Source of the DNA: Flavobacterium fluviale
Lineage (GTDB): Bacteria > Bacteroidota > Bacteroidia > Flavobacteriales > Flavobacteriaceae
Direction of reading: 5' to 3'
DNA length: 64,000 nt
Assembly: GCF_003312915.1 (NCBI RefSeq)
Contig: NZ_CP030261.1
Span: 2,480,001-2,544,000, forward strand
The translations under genes and the position numbers were made by a program. Positions 1-8,277 of the stretch are shown here, one piece after another (the stretch's first letter is position 1; each line of letters starts with the position of its first letter). The notes under the pieces are model-generated. The model had not been told where the DNA came from. It ran no database searches and saw only the letters and a list, made by a program, of their open reading frames with translations.

Positions 1-989
1 GTTGCAGTGTTCATTTTTTTATACTGCCATTCAAAGCTCTCAATATTTGCACTAAGATCTCCTCTTTGAGGGGTGTGGTTGGGATTTTGTAGGATATTTA
101 AATTAACTTGACTTCCCTGCCTTGTTCCTGATATTTGTTTTGGATTACTAGTTGTAATTTCGAAATAGCCTTTTGAGTCTACAGGTGCATTGATGGAATT
201 TCATTTGATGTTATCGGGGAAGGAACTACAGTAATTGTAATGGAATTACTTTTATTAGGAAAAGTATTTCCATAAACATAACCTAAGCTTCTTTGTACTG
301 TGAAGTTTCCAGGCTCAGTGATATAATCTACCGATAAAGTTTGGTTTATATTATCTAATTCTATGATATTTCCTTTGTATTCCCATTTGGCATTGATGCC
401 ATAAGGTTCATTTTTATAAGGGTTTAAAAATACTGACCCTTTAAATGGTTCAGGTTTGTCTTCTAGTCTCACAGTTTGGTTACAGCATAGAGTGTTTGAA
501 ATGTTTGAAGGATTAGGAGCGTCTGCGGGAGGGTTTAGGGTTGTACCTCCTGTCATAGTTGCGTTTTTAATTATGGCTAAATTCGAACTTCTATAGGATG
601 TTCCTGCAGGTGTCTTGTATTCAGCAAAAATGAATCCGCCTGAAGTTAAGAAATCACTCCAGAATAAGTTTATTACGATGCTTCTAGTGGCAATTTTTCC
701 ACCACCAAAAAATAGAGTACCTCTATCTCCGCCACTTGCGACATTGGCGTTTGTGACGCTTAGATTAGAATAATAAATCTTTAATGTTCCATAATCAGTA
801 ACAGCAACATTGCTTGGTATCTCAACTTTGACGTTTAATGAGATGGTTGAAGTTGGTACAGAAGCTAAATTGATTGGACCAGTATTTACATTGGTGTTAT
901 TTACTATTGTAGGTGTTAAGGTAACGGTTTGTGCAAATACTAAAGCATTCAGCATATGTTGCAATGAGAAATAAGTAATTTTTTTTCAT
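1..989 (-). pseudogene. Secreted protein gene broken by two frameshifts, 3' end outside window
   Basis: The longest open stretch (179-964, 261 residues) starts at TTG and ends in TAG, but neither end looks genuine. Upstream, an ATG at 987-989 is followed by a run of eight A (T8 at 979-986 on the plus strand). With seven A the frame joins the main ORF and gives a signal peptide beginning MKKITYF and ending VFAQ. Downstream, the frame after the TAG at 179-181 continues to position 1 as protein-like sequence (NAPVDSKGYFEITTS). One extra A in the AAA run near 199-201 would restore it. The body is Thr/Ser/Asn-rich, as in cell-surface beta-sandwich proteins; I recognise no named family. It is either a decaying gene or an intact gene with two homopolymer sequencing errors. 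Confidence 0.7.
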
Positions 990-1020
990 GATAATTATTT
1001 AAATTAAAAAAGCCAAAAAT

Positions 1021-1038
1021 AAATATATATATATATAT
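1021..1038. repeat. AT dinucleotide run
   Basis: A pure alternating A/T tract lies in the spacer between the broken secreted-protein gene and the terC-like gene. It is a simple repeat with no visible function. Confidence 0.6.
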
Positions 1039-1101
1039 AATTTCTTTAATTTTGAATGTTAAATTATAAGAAAAATAATAAAAAAAATAACTTATGGTTA
1101 T

Positions 1102-1134
1102 AAAAAAAGGAAATCGCAAGATTTCCTTTTTTTT
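1102..1134. terminator. Bidirectional hairpin terminator downstream of terC-like gene
   Basis: GGAAATC (1109-1115) pairs with GATTTCC (1120-1126) around a GCAA loop. An A tract precedes the stem and a T tract follows, so it works for the minus-strand terC-like gene that ends at 1158. Confidence 0.8.
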
Positions 1135-1157
1135 ATGAATATATGTTTCAAAATATT

Positions 1158-2126
1158 TTATTCTTTCTCTGAATCTGTAAGTACTTTTTCTTCTCCGAAT
1201 TTTAAAGAAACTAAAATCCCAACTAAAAGTGATAAAGCGATAAATCCTAAAGAAGCCCATTCTGGAACGTGGAAGAAATCATGCAACAGCATTTTTAATC
1301 CCACAAAAGCTAAAATAGCCACTAAACTGTATTCTAAATAACTGAATTTCGCCAGCATATTGGCTAAGAAGAAATACATTGAACGCAGTCCAAGAATAGC
1401 AAAAATATTAGAACTGAATACTAAAAAAGGATCTGAAGTTATCGCTAAAATTGCAGGAACACTGTCTACGGCGAAAAGAACGTCCATAACTTCAATTACA
1501 ATCAAAGCAACGAAAAGCGGAGTAGCGGCTTTTTTTCCTGTTTCGGTTAAAATGAAGAATTTCTCATGCTCCATATGAGAAGTAATTGGAATAATTTTTC
1601 CTAATGTCTTGTATACGAAAGAATCTTTTGGATGAAAATCTTCGTCTTCGCCAGAAAACAGCATTTTTACAGCGGTAAATATTAAGAAAATTCCAAAGAC
1701 ATAGGTAGTCCAGGTAAATTTATTGATCAGCATTACGCCAAAGAAAATCATTAAACCGCGGAAAACAATGGCGCCCAAGATTCCCCAGAACAAAACACGG
1801 TGCTGGTACTTTTGCGGAATTTTAAAAGAAGCAAAAATAATGGCAATTACAAAAATGTTGTCTACGCTTAGTGATAGTTCAATTAAATAACCAGTAATAA
1901 ACTTCATGGCTGCTACCGAAGGTTTTAATGCATCTGGGTTATCAATATAATCTGTTGTGTAAAGCCAATAAATTACTCCCGAAAAAAGAAATGATAAAGT
2001 GACCCAAACCAAGGTCCATTTGCTGGCTTCTTTTGTACTAATAATATGTGGCGTTTTGTTGAAGACACCTAAGTCTAACGCAAGAATAAAAACTACAGCA
2101 AGTAAAAAGAGAGTCCAGACTATCAT
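1158..2126 (-). CDS. TerC/Alx family integral membrane protein
   Basis: This 322-residue protein has about nine hydrophobic segments and typical TerC-family features. Acidic residues sit inside membrane helices, including the ELSLSVDNIFV and DVLFAVDSVPA motifs, which carry the paired Asp residues thought to bind metal. Length matches Alx-type members, which are linked to manganese export, tellurite resistance or pH response. The ATG is preceded by a -7 box TATCTTTG (2149-2156 on the complement) and the gene appears monocistronic. The membrane family is secure; the transported ion is not known from sequence. Confidence 0.9.
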   Translation of the reverse strand: MIVWTLFLLAVVFILALDLGVFNKTPHIISTKEASKWTLVWVTLSFLFSGVIYWLYTTDYIDNPDALKPSVAAMKFITGYLIELSLSVDNIFVIAIIFASFKIPQKYQHRVLFWGILGAIVFRGLMIFFGVMLINKFTWTTYVFGIFLIFTAVKMLFSGEDEDFHPKDSFVYKTLGKIIPITSHMEHEKFFILTETGKKAATPLFVALIVIEVMDVLFAVDSVPAILAITSDPFLVFSSNIFAILGLRSMYFFLANMLAKFSYLEYSLVAILAFVGLKMLLHDFFHVPEWASLGFIALSLLVGILVSLKFGEEKVLTDSEKE

Positions 2127-2148
2127 AATGAATATTTTAAATGATTTA

Positions 2149-2156
2149 CAAAGATA
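2149..2156 (-). promoter_or_regulatory. -7 box of terC-like gene
   Basis: Read on the minus strand this is TATCTTTG, a full match to the Bacteroidota -7 consensus TAnnTTTG, about 23 bases before the start codon. No clear -33 element was seen. Confidence 0.55.
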
Positions 2157-2306
2157 AGTTATGATGTTTAACTTAAAATTAAATTTAATCCTAAAATTAA
2201 GTAATATTTGTTATTTGTAAAATGTTAAGTGTTATAAAGTTATGATGTTTTTGAGAATGATTTGCATTGTCTCGACATTAATTTCGTTGATTTGTGGTTT
2301 TAGCAT

Positions 2307-2406
2307 TGTCATTGAGAGGAACGAGGAATTGCACAAGGAACTCCGTATAATGAATCTTCAATCTTTGTAGATTCTCTAGTACAATTCCTCGCTCCTCTGA
2401 ATGACA
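2307..2406. repeat. 100-bp inverted-repeat element (GGAACGAGGAATTG type)
   Basis: The left arm at 2307-2331 starts TGTCATTGAGAGGAACGAGG. The right arm at 2380-2406 is its reverse complement with about two mismatches. The two arms could fold into a long hairpin. It resembles the element at 14423-14508, which uses GCGAGGAACGAAGCAA arms, so it belongs to a dispersed REP/MITE-like class in this genome. No coding capacity. Confidence 0.75.
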
Positions 2407-2420
2407 AGCGAACGTAAAAA

Positions 2421-2448
2421 AAAAAGCCGGCAAATTATGCCGGCTTTT
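2421..2448. terminator. Terminator of GSII gene
   Basis: GCCGGCA (2426-2432) pairs with TGCCGGC (2438-2444). The stem is flanked by an A run and TTTT, so it can act on the minus-strand GSII gene that ends at 2473. Confidence 0.85.
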
Positions 2449-2472
2449 GTAGAATATATTGTAAGCTTTGAA

Positions 2473-3489
2473 TTATAGCGCTGAGTTAACAGTTTTGATA
2501 ATTCTAGCAGCAATTTTGTATGGATCTCCGTTTGAAGCTGGTCTTCTGTCTTCCAACCATCCTTTCCATCCTTTTTGAACAGTCATCAAAGGAATTCTGA
2601 TAGAACATCCTCTGTCTGAAACTCCATAAGAGAAATCGTGGATAGAGGCAGTTTCGTGCTTACCAGTTAAACGTTGGTCGTTGTAAGCTCCGTAAACAGC
2701 GATGTGTTCAGCAGTAACAGGACGGAAAGCTTCACAGATTCTTTCGTAAGTTGCTTGGTCTCCACATGTTCTTAATACATTGTTAGAGAAGTTAGCATGC
2801 ATTCCAGAACCATTCCAGTCTGTATCTCCTAGAGGTTTTGGGTGATATTCAATATAGTAACCATATTTCTCAGTCAAACGATCTAATAGGTAACGAGCAA
2901 CCCAGATTTCGTCTCCAGCTTTTTTAGCACCTTTAGCGAATAATTGAAATTCCCATTGTCCGCAGGCAACCTCTTGGTTAATACCTTCAAAGTTAATTCC
3001 AGCAGCGATACATAAATCAGCGTGTTCTTCAACTAATTTTCTTCCGTGAGTGTTTTTTCCACCTACAGAGCAGTAGTACATACCTTGTGGAGCAGGATAA
3101 CCTCCAACAGGGAAACCTAATGGCAATAAAGTTTTAGTATCCATGATGAAATACTCTTGTTCGAATCCAAACCAAAAATCATCATTATCATCATCAATTG
3201 TAGCTCTACCGTTAGAAGGGTGTGGAGTTCCATCAGCATACATAACTTCACACATTACCAACCATCCATTGATACGAGTTGGGTCAGGATAAATTGCAAC
3301 TGGAACTAATAAACAGTCAGAAGAACCTCCTTCAGCTTGTCTTGTAGATGATCCATCAAATGACCAGTTTCCAAGTTCCTCTAATGTTCCTTTGAAGTTA
3401 TCATGTTCTTCAACTTTAGTTTTACTTCTAAGATTTTGAGTTGGTTCATATCCATCTAACCAAATGTACTCTAACTTAATTTTAGCCAT
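2473..3489 (-). CDS. Glutamine synthetase class II (eukaryote-like GSII)
   Basis: It makes glutamine from glutamate, ammonia and ATP in the cytosol. The 338-residue length fits short class II enzymes. Visible landmarks are WSFDGSSTRQAEG near the N-terminus, FGFEQEYF (metal-binding Glu), NQEVACGQWEFQ, GSGMHANFS (ATP/substrate loop) and SIRIPL towards the end. I chose the ATG at 3489 (MAKIKLEYIWLDG); the 14 residues open upstream are lysine-rich and overlap the promoter. The gene is divergent from a class III glutamine synthetase across a 429-bp regulatory spacer. The -7 box TATATTTG lies at 3529-3536. Confidence 0.95.
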   Translation of the reverse strand: MAKIKLEYIWLDGYEPTQNLRSKTKVEEHDNFKGTLEELGNWSFDGSSTRQAEGGSSDCLLVPVAIYPDPTRINGWLVMCEVMYADGTPHPSNGRATIDDDNDDFWFGFEQEYFIMDTKTLLPLGFPVGGYPAPQGMYYCSVGGKNTHGRKLVEEHADLCIAAGINFEGINQEVACGQWEFQLFAKGAKKAGDEIWVARYLLDRLTEKYGYYIEYHPKPLGDTDWNGSGMHANFSNNVLRTCGDQATYERICEAFRPVTAEHIAVYGAYNDQRLTGKHETASIHDFSYGVSDRGCSIRIPLMTVQKGWKGWLEDRRPASNGDPYKIAARIIKTVNSAL

Positions 3490-3528
3490 AATAATATAAA
3501 TTAATTTTTTTGTTTTTTTTCGTTGGGT

Positions 3529-3536
3529 CAAATATA
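3529..3536 (-). promoter_or_regulatory. -7 box of GSII gene
   Basis: On the minus strand this reads TATATTTG, a full TAnnTTTG match, 39 bases before the chosen ATG. It supports starting the protein at 3489. Confidence 0.6.
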
Positions 3537-3552
3537 GATTTATTTTTTTAGT

Positions 3553-3565
3553 CCTAAAAATTAGG
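3553..3565. promoter_or_regulatory. Possible operator palindrome CCTAAAAATTAGG
   Basis: A near-perfect 13-bp palindrome lies just upstream of the GSII -7 box, where the -33 region should be. It could be a binding site for a nitrogen-responsive regulator. Only one copy was seen, so the assignment is weak. Confidence 0.3.
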
Positions 3566-3861
3566 GGGCTATTTTGTTTAACGAACTATAATTTTTTAGA
3601 TAAGCGCAATTTTGAGAGGGGTATATTTTTAAAAAAGCAATTTTGTTTGCCTTAAAAAAATAAATTCGTAATAAACAGGCCTCTTTTTTGAATTTCTGAG
3701 TTAAGAAATTATGAAAAAATGTTTATTTAATCAATATTACCGCACAGTTTTGTTATATTTCTTTACTTTGAATTCATTATTCTCTAAAATAACGTTCATC
3801 TATTGAAAAATCAGTGACTAAATTTCTCGAAATTATGTTTAAAATAGGCTTTTTTATTGTT

Positions 3862-3869
3862 TATATTTG
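3862..3869 (+). promoter_or_regulatory. -7 box of glnN (GSIII)
   Basis: TATATTTG, a full TAnnTTTG match, lies 49 bases before the GSIII ATG. The -33 element is not clear. Confidence 0.55.
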
Positions 3870-3918
3870 TTCCTCATTTTTTTAATGAAATTTATTACGA
3901 ATTTTAAAACTTACATAC

Positions 3919-6108
3919 ATGTCAACATTACGTTTTCAAGCTTTAAAAGAAGCTTCTACAAGAAAGCCGGTACATTTTGAAGAGATTGATAGAAAATCGA
4001 ATCTTTTTGGTTCAAATGTGTTTAATGAAAAAGCAATGAAGCAATATTTAACTTCGGATGCTTTAAAAGGAGTAAGAGATGCCATTCAACATGGAACGAA
4101 GATTGACAGAAAGCTGGCAGATTATATTGCGATGGGTATGAAAGAGTGGGCTCTTGCAAAAGGAGTTACACATTATACACACTGGTTTCAGCCTTTAACA
4201 GGAACGACGGCAGAAAAACATGACGCTTTTTTTGATATATCTTATGATGGAAGCGATCCTGTAGAAAAGTTTGGCGGCGCGCAGTTGGTACAACAGGAAC
4301 CAGATGCATCAAGTTTTCCAAACGGCGGTATCAGAAATACATTTGAAGCTCGCGGATATACTGCCTGGGACCCAACTTCTCCTGCATTTATTTATGGAAC
4401 AACATTGTGTATTCCGACAGTTTTTATTGCCTATACCGGTGAAGCTTTAGATAATAAAATACCTTTGTTAAGAGCATTATCTGCAATTGATGAAGCGGCT
4501 ACAGAAGTTTGTAAATATTTTGACAAAAACGTAAAAAAAGTAACAGCAACTTTAGGCTGGGAACAGGAATATTTTTTAATTGATAAGGCTTTAGCAAATT
4601 CTCGTCCAGATTTAATGATGACTGGAAGAACTTTGTTAGGACATACTTCTGCAAAAGGACAGCAGTTAGACGATCATTATTTTGGATCTATTCCAACTCG
4701 TGCTCTTACTTATATGAGAGATTTGGAGCAGGAATGTATGTTGTTAGGAATTCCGGTAAAAACGCGTCATAACGAAGTTGCTCCCAATCAATTTGAATTG
4801 GCACCAATTTTTGAGGAAACGAATTTAGCAGTCGACCATAACTCTTTATTAATGGATGTAATGCAGAGAGTTGCAGAACGTCATGATTTTAAAGTATTAT
4901 TTCACGAAAAGCCATTTAAAGGTGTAAACGGTTCTGGAAAACATAATAACTGGTCATTGGCAACAGATACTGGCGTTAATTTATTGAGTCCAAGTAAAAC
5001 GCCAATGAGCAATTTACAGTTTTTGACTTTCTTTATTAATACGATAAAAGCGGTAAACGATTATGAAACTTTATTAAGAGCTTCTATCGCGACTGCTAGT
5101 AATGATCACAGATTAGGGGCAAATGAAGCGCCTCCGGCTATTATTTCTGTTTTCATTGGAGCACAATTATCAAAAGTATTATCAGAGCTTGAAAGTGTTA
5201 CAACAGGAAAATTATCTCCAGAAGAAAAAACAGATCTAAAACTAAATGTTGTAGGTAAAATTCCAGACGTATTATTAGACAATACAGATCGTAATAGAAC
5301 TTCGCCTTTTGCTTTTACAGGAAATAAATTTGAATTTAGAGCGGTTGGATCCAATTCAAACTGTTCGAATGCAATGACAACTTTGAATGCGATTGTGGCT
5401 AAACAATTGAAAGACTTTAAAAATGAAGTAGAAAATCTTATCGAGTCGAAAGACATGAAAAAAGATGATGCCATTTTTAATGTTTTAAGAGAGTACATTA
5501 AACAATCTAAAAAGATTCTTTTTGAAGGCGACGGTTACAGCGATGCTTGGGAAAAAGAAGCTGCAAAAAGAGGTTTGAGCAATTTTAAAACGACTCCAGA
5601 AGCGATTAAAGCTAAAGTTTCTAAGCAGGCATTAGAATTATTTGAAGAATTGGGGATTTTTAATCACATTGAAGCTGAGGCTCGTTACGAAATTGAATTA
5701 GAAGAATACACTAAAAAAATCCAGATTGAAGGAAGAGTTTTAGGAGATATTTCTAGAAATCACGTAATTCCAACTGCAATTCGTTATCAAAATACATTAA
5801 TTGAAAACGTAAAAGGATTAAAAGAAATCTTCGGAAAAGAATTTGAAACTATTGCAAGTGAGCAGATTGTTTTAATTAAAGAAATTTCGGGTCATATAGA
5901 AGGTATAAATTCTAAAGTTTTGGCAATGACAAACGAAAGAAAGAAAGCAAACCAATTGACAGATGCACAAAAAATGGCAGAAGCATATTGCAATAAAGTA
6001 AAACCGTATTTTGAAGATATTCGTAATCACTGTGACAAATTAGAATTATTGGTTGATGACGAAAGCTGGACTTTAACTAAATACAGAGAATTATTATTCA
6101 CTAAATAA
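3919..6108 (+). CDS. glnN: Glutamine synthetase class III
   Basis: This 729-residue protein fits class III glutamine synthetases, which are about twice the length of class II. It performs ATP-dependent ligation of ammonia to glutamate. Visible motifs are GWEQEYFLID (metal-binding Glu), KTRHNEVAPNQFELAP, GVNGSGKHNNWS (nucleotide and glutamate loop), NDHRLGANEAPPAI and FEFRAVGSN (arginine of the active site). The C-terminal third is a helical region specific to class III. The gene is divergent from a GSII gene and ends in its own terminator at 6131-6163. Having both forms side by side suggests they are used under different nitrogen supply, which is inference. Confidence 0.95.
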   Translation: MSTLRFQALKEASTRKPVHFEEIDRKSNLFGSNVFNEKAMKQYLTSDALKGVRDAIQHGTKIDRKLADYIAMGMKEWALAKGVTHYTHWFQPLTGTTAEKHDAFFDISYDGSDPVEKFGGAQLVQQEPDASSFPNGGIRNTFEARGYTAWDPTSPAFIYGTTLCIPTVFIAYTGEALDNKIPLLRALSAIDEAATEVCKYFDKNVKKVTATLGWEQEYFLIDKALANSRPDLMMTGRTLLGHTSAKGQQLDDHYFGSIPTRALTYMRDLEQECMLLGIPVKTRHNEVAPNQFELAPIFEETNLAVDHNSLLMDVMQRVAERHDFKVLFHEKPFKGVNGSGKHNNWSLATDTGVNLLSPSKTPMSNLQFLTFFINTIKAVNDYETLLRASIATASNDHRLGANEAPPAIISVFIGAQLSKVLSELESVTTGKLSPEEKTDLKLNVVGKIPDVLLDNTDRNRTSPFAFTGNKFEFRAVGSNSNCSNAMTTLNAIVAKQLKDFKNEVENLIESKDMKKDDAIFNVLREYIKQSKKILFEGDGYSDAWEKEAAKRGLSNFKTTPEAIKAKVSKQALELFEELGIFNHIEAEARYEIELEEYTKKIQIEGRVLGDISRNHVIPTAIRYQNTLIENVKGLKEIFGKEFETIASEQIVLIKEISGHIEGINSKVLAMTNERKKANQLTDAQKMAEAYCNKVKPYFEDIRNHCDKLELLVDDESWTLTKYRELLFTK

Positions 6109-6130
6109 CACCTAGAAAAAACATATTTTT

Positions 6131-6163
6131 AAGCCTGTCCTATTTTGAGACAGGTTTTTTTTT
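6131..6163 (+). terminator. Terminator of glnN
   Basis: CCTGTC (6134-6139) pairs with GACAGG (6149-6154), followed by a run of about ten T, just after the glnN stop. Confidence 0.85.
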
Positions 6164-6229
6164 TGATATTGATTGCATTCAAGATTAAATCGAAAGTAAT
6201 TTCCTGCTTTTGTTTTATCTCAATTGCGA

Positions 6230-6272
6230 AGTTCATCGGGATAGTCTTACAGTTCATCGGAAAGATTGTAAG
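6230..6272. repeat. Imperfect tandem duplication of a 21/22-mer
   Basis: AGTTCATCGGGATAGTCTTAC (6230-6250) is followed directly by AGTTCATCGGAAAGATTGTAAG (6251-6272). The first ten bases are identical. No function is apparent. Confidence 0.5.
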
Positions 6273-6333
6273 TTGTTAGAAAATAGGTGTTTATACTGCA
6301 ATCTTTTTTAAATTAGTTTTCTAATTTTGGTTG

Positions 6334-6468
6334 AAATAAGATACTAGTTACTTTTTTTTGATTACTAATTACTAATGCTGTGAAACGCAGAAGATAGCAA
6401 GCCAAAAGCTTCATAACCAATTTTATTTAGGAAAATCGGCAGAAGATCATCTTCAGCCGATTTTTTTT
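6334..6468 (+). ncRNA. Candidate small RNA upstream of purM
   Basis: A full -7 match, TAATTTTG (6322-6329), is followed about 100 bases later by a strong terminator (6432-6468), with no ORF between. Inside are small potential hairpins, CTGTGAAACGCAG and AAGCCAAAAGCTT. The predicted transcript is about 135 nucleotides. A 6S-like or other flavobacterial small RNA is possible, but I could not show a conserved fold. The alternative is a terminated leader or read-through product. Confidence 0.3.
6432..6468 (+). terminator. Strong hairpin terminator between glnN and purM
   Basis: AAAATCGGC (6432-6440) pairs with GCCGATTTT (6456-6464). An inner GAAG/CTTC extension follows and eight T come after. 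It is the second terminator in this spacer, which implies a separate short transcript. Confidence 0.85.
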
Positions 6469-6512
6469 GTGAATCAACTATTCAAATAAACCAAAGAATT
6501 AAAAAAAGGGAT

Positions 6513-6520
6513 TATCTTTG
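6513..6520 (+). promoter_or_regulatory. -7 box of purM
   Basis: TATCTTTG, a full TAnnTTTG match, 26 bases before the purM ATG. The leader would be about 20 nucleotides. Confidence 0.6.
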
Positions 6521-6546
6521 CACCACATCAACACAAACTAATTTTC

Positions 6547-7725
6547 ATGAGTTCAGATTCTAGCAAAAGGTACGCGCAAAGAGGTGTTTCGGCATCAAAA
6601 GAAGACGTGCACAACGCCATAAAAAACATTGACAAAGGTTTATTTCCGCAGGCATTTTGTAAAATTGTTCCAGATTACTTAACACAAGATTCAGAGCACT
6701 GCCTTATTATGCACGCAGACGGAGCAGGAACAAAATCCTCTTTGGCTTATATGTATTGGAGAGAAACTGGAGATCTTTCAGTTTGGAAAGGAATTGCTCA
6801 GGATGCATTAATCATGAATATTGATGATTTATTATGTGTTGGTGCTACCGATAATATTTTACTTTCTTCAACAATTGGAAGAAATAAAAACCTAATTCCA
6901 GCTGAAGTTATTTCGGCAATTATCAACGGAACAGAAGAATTAATCAACGAATTAAAATCGTTTGGTGTAACTATTCATTCAACTGGAGGAGAAACTGCAG
7001 ATGTTGGAGATGTAGTTCGTACTATTATTGTAGACTCTACGGTAACAGCACGCATGAAACGCAGTGATGTTGTAGATAATGCCAATATAAAAGCAGGAGA
7101 CGTTATTGTAGGTTTGGCTTCTTTTGGTCAGGCTTCTTATGAAAAAAGCTATAACGGCGGAATGGGAAGTAACGGACTTACATCAGCACGTCACGACGTT
7201 TTCGGGAAATATTTGGCTAAAAAATATCCAGAAAGTTATGATGCAGCAGTTCCAGAAGAATTAATCTATTCAGGACAAGTTAATTTGACTGATGAAGTAG
7301 AAAATAGTCCAATCAATGCTGGACAATTGGTACTTTCTCCAACAAGAACGTACGCGCCAATCATCAAGAAAATTTTAGATAAATATACACCAAAAGATAT
7401 TCACGGAATGGTGCACTGCAGTGGAGGAGCGCAGACAAAAATTCTTCATTTCGTGCAGAATTTACATGTAATAAAAGACAATTTGTTTCCAGTTCCGCCA
7501 TTATTCAAGTTAATTCAAGAGCAGTCAAAAACAGATTGGAAAGAAATGTATCAAGTTTTCAACTGTGGTCATAGAATGGAAATTTATGTTCCAGAAAATA
7601 TTGCACAAGATATTATTGAAATCTCAAAATCATTCAATGTTGATGCGCAAATCGTTGGTAGAGTAGAAGCTTCAGAAGAGAAGAAACTTACTATTACAAG
7701 CGAATACGGAACATTTGAATATTAA
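6547..7725 (+). CDS. purM: Phosphoribosylformylglycinamidine cyclo-ligase (AIR synthetase)
   Basis: It catalyses ATP-dependent ring closure of FGAM to AIR, the fifth step of purine synthesis. The 392-residue protein is the longer Bacteroidota form. Motifs of the PurM/AIRS fold are HADGAGTKSS (substrate/phosphate binding), MNIDDLLCVGA (metal site), the GGETADV loop and a C-terminal GGAQTKILHF segment matching the family's GGG..N/TK region. It has its own promoter, and an inverted repeat follows the stop. Confidence is high because the start, length and motif order all agree. Confidence 0.93.
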   Translation: MSSDSSKRYAQRGVSASKEDVHNAIKNIDKGLFPQAFCKIVPDYLTQDSEHCLIMHADGAGTKSSLAYMYWRETGDLSVWKGIAQDALIMNIDDLLCVGATDNILLSSTIGRNKNLIPAEVISAIINGTEELINELKSFGVTIHSTGGETADVGDVVRTIIVDSTVTARMKRSDVVDNANIKAGDVIVGLASFGQASYEKSYNGGMGSNGLTSARHDVFGKYLAKKYPESYDAAVPEELIYSGQVNLTDEVENSPINAGQLVLSPTRTYAPIIKKILDKYTPKDIHGMVHCSGGAQTKILHFVQNLHVIKDNLFPVPPLFKLIQEQSKTDWKEMYQVFNCGHRMEIYVPENIAQDIIEISKSFNVDAQIVGRVEASEEKKLTITSEYGTFEY

Positions 7726-7733
7726 TTTTTTTC

Positions 7734-7794
7734 TGTAGAGACGCACCTCGGTGCGTCTTTCGTTATTTTAGAGGCACTGCGGTGCGTTTCTACA
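7734..7794. repeat. Inverted-repeat element (TGTAGAGACGCACC type)
   Basis: TGTAGAGACGCACC at 7734 is mirrored by GGTGCGTTTCTACA at 7781-7794. Inner copies of the same palindrome give GCACCTCGGTGC and GCACTGCGGTGC. It lies right after purM and may act as its terminator-like 3' structure. Confidence 0.7.
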
Positions 7795-7815
7795 ATTTAT
7801 AAATCCCATTCTATT

Positions 7816-8172
7816 ATGTACGAATTACTTTTTTGGAAATACCTAGATGAAATCTACTTGAATAATCAGGAAGTTTATGAAGCACTACTTGAAAAAGAAG
7901 AAGTAGAAGGTCTGGCTGTTCTTCAAATTGATGTAATCGTAAATAGAATCAATTCTGTTTTTTCTGACTGGGAAAGAGTCGATGAAAACAGCTGGAAAAA
8001 TCCAAAAGGAAAAGGAGCATTTCAAGTTATTACAACACCTCAAAGCGTAAAAATTGACTGCTACGGTACAGAAGGAAAAACCATGAATAAATTAGTTGAT
8101 GTCATGGAAGAATTCAAATGTCCGCTTTACGATCCACAAGTTCCAGAACGCTACGACGAAATGAATGAGTGA
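7816..8172 (+). CDS. Small hypothetical cytosolic protein, 118 residues
   Basis: I do not recognise a family. The sequence has no signal peptide or membrane segment. It is acidic, with predicted helices at the N-terminus (ELLFWKYLDEIYL) and a mixed alpha/beta half ending CPLYDPQVPERYD. It lies 90 bp after purM, separated by an inverted repeat. Its codon use and base composition resemble neighbouring genes, which supports a real gene. The start at 7816 is the only good ATG. Confidence 0.7.
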   Translation: MYELLFWKYLDEIYLNNQEVYEALLEKEEVEGLAVLQIDVIVNRINSVFSDWERVDENSWKNPKGKGAFQVITTPQSVKIDCYGTEGKTMNKLVDVMEEFKCPLYDPQVPERYDEMNE

Positions 8173-8176
8173 TTTT

Positions 8177-8275
8177 TTAGTTGTTAGTTGTTAGTTGTTA
8201 GTTGTTAGTTATGGAATTAACCATCACTTATAACAATTCACAATTTACAATTCACCATTCACCATTCACCATTAA
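8177..8275. repeat. Two heptamer tandem arrays
   Basis: First, TTGTTAG is repeated about four times (8177-8210). Second, variants of ATTCACC/ATTCACA are repeated about five times (8229-8275). Both use a 7-base period and both sit between convergent genes, where replication slippage would do no harm. Confidence 0.75.
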
Positions 8276-8277
8276 AA

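Larger units (their letters stand above)
2127..2472. other. 346-bp spacer between terC-like gene and GSII gene
   Basis: The spacer holds the terC-like promoter, a 100-bp inverted-repeat element and the GSII terminator. I see no credible small ORF. Confidence 0.6.
3490..3918. other. Divergent regulatory spacer between GSII and GSIII
   Basis: This 429-bp region contains both glutamine synthetase promoters and a short palindrome at 3553-3565. No ORF of protein-like composition is present. Confidence 0.6.
6109..6546. other. 438-bp spacer with a possible small RNA gene
   Basis: The spacer contains the glnN terminator, a tandem 21/22-bp repeat (6230-6272), a possible promoter at 6322-6329, a second strong terminator at 6432-6468 with no protein gene before it, and the purM promoter. 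Confidence 0.6.

Noticed and set aside
949..1260. 103-residue ORF with many Phe/Tyr/Ile residues before and inside the terC-like gene
   Set aside because: It covers the AT run and terminator. Low complexity and overlap argue against a gene.
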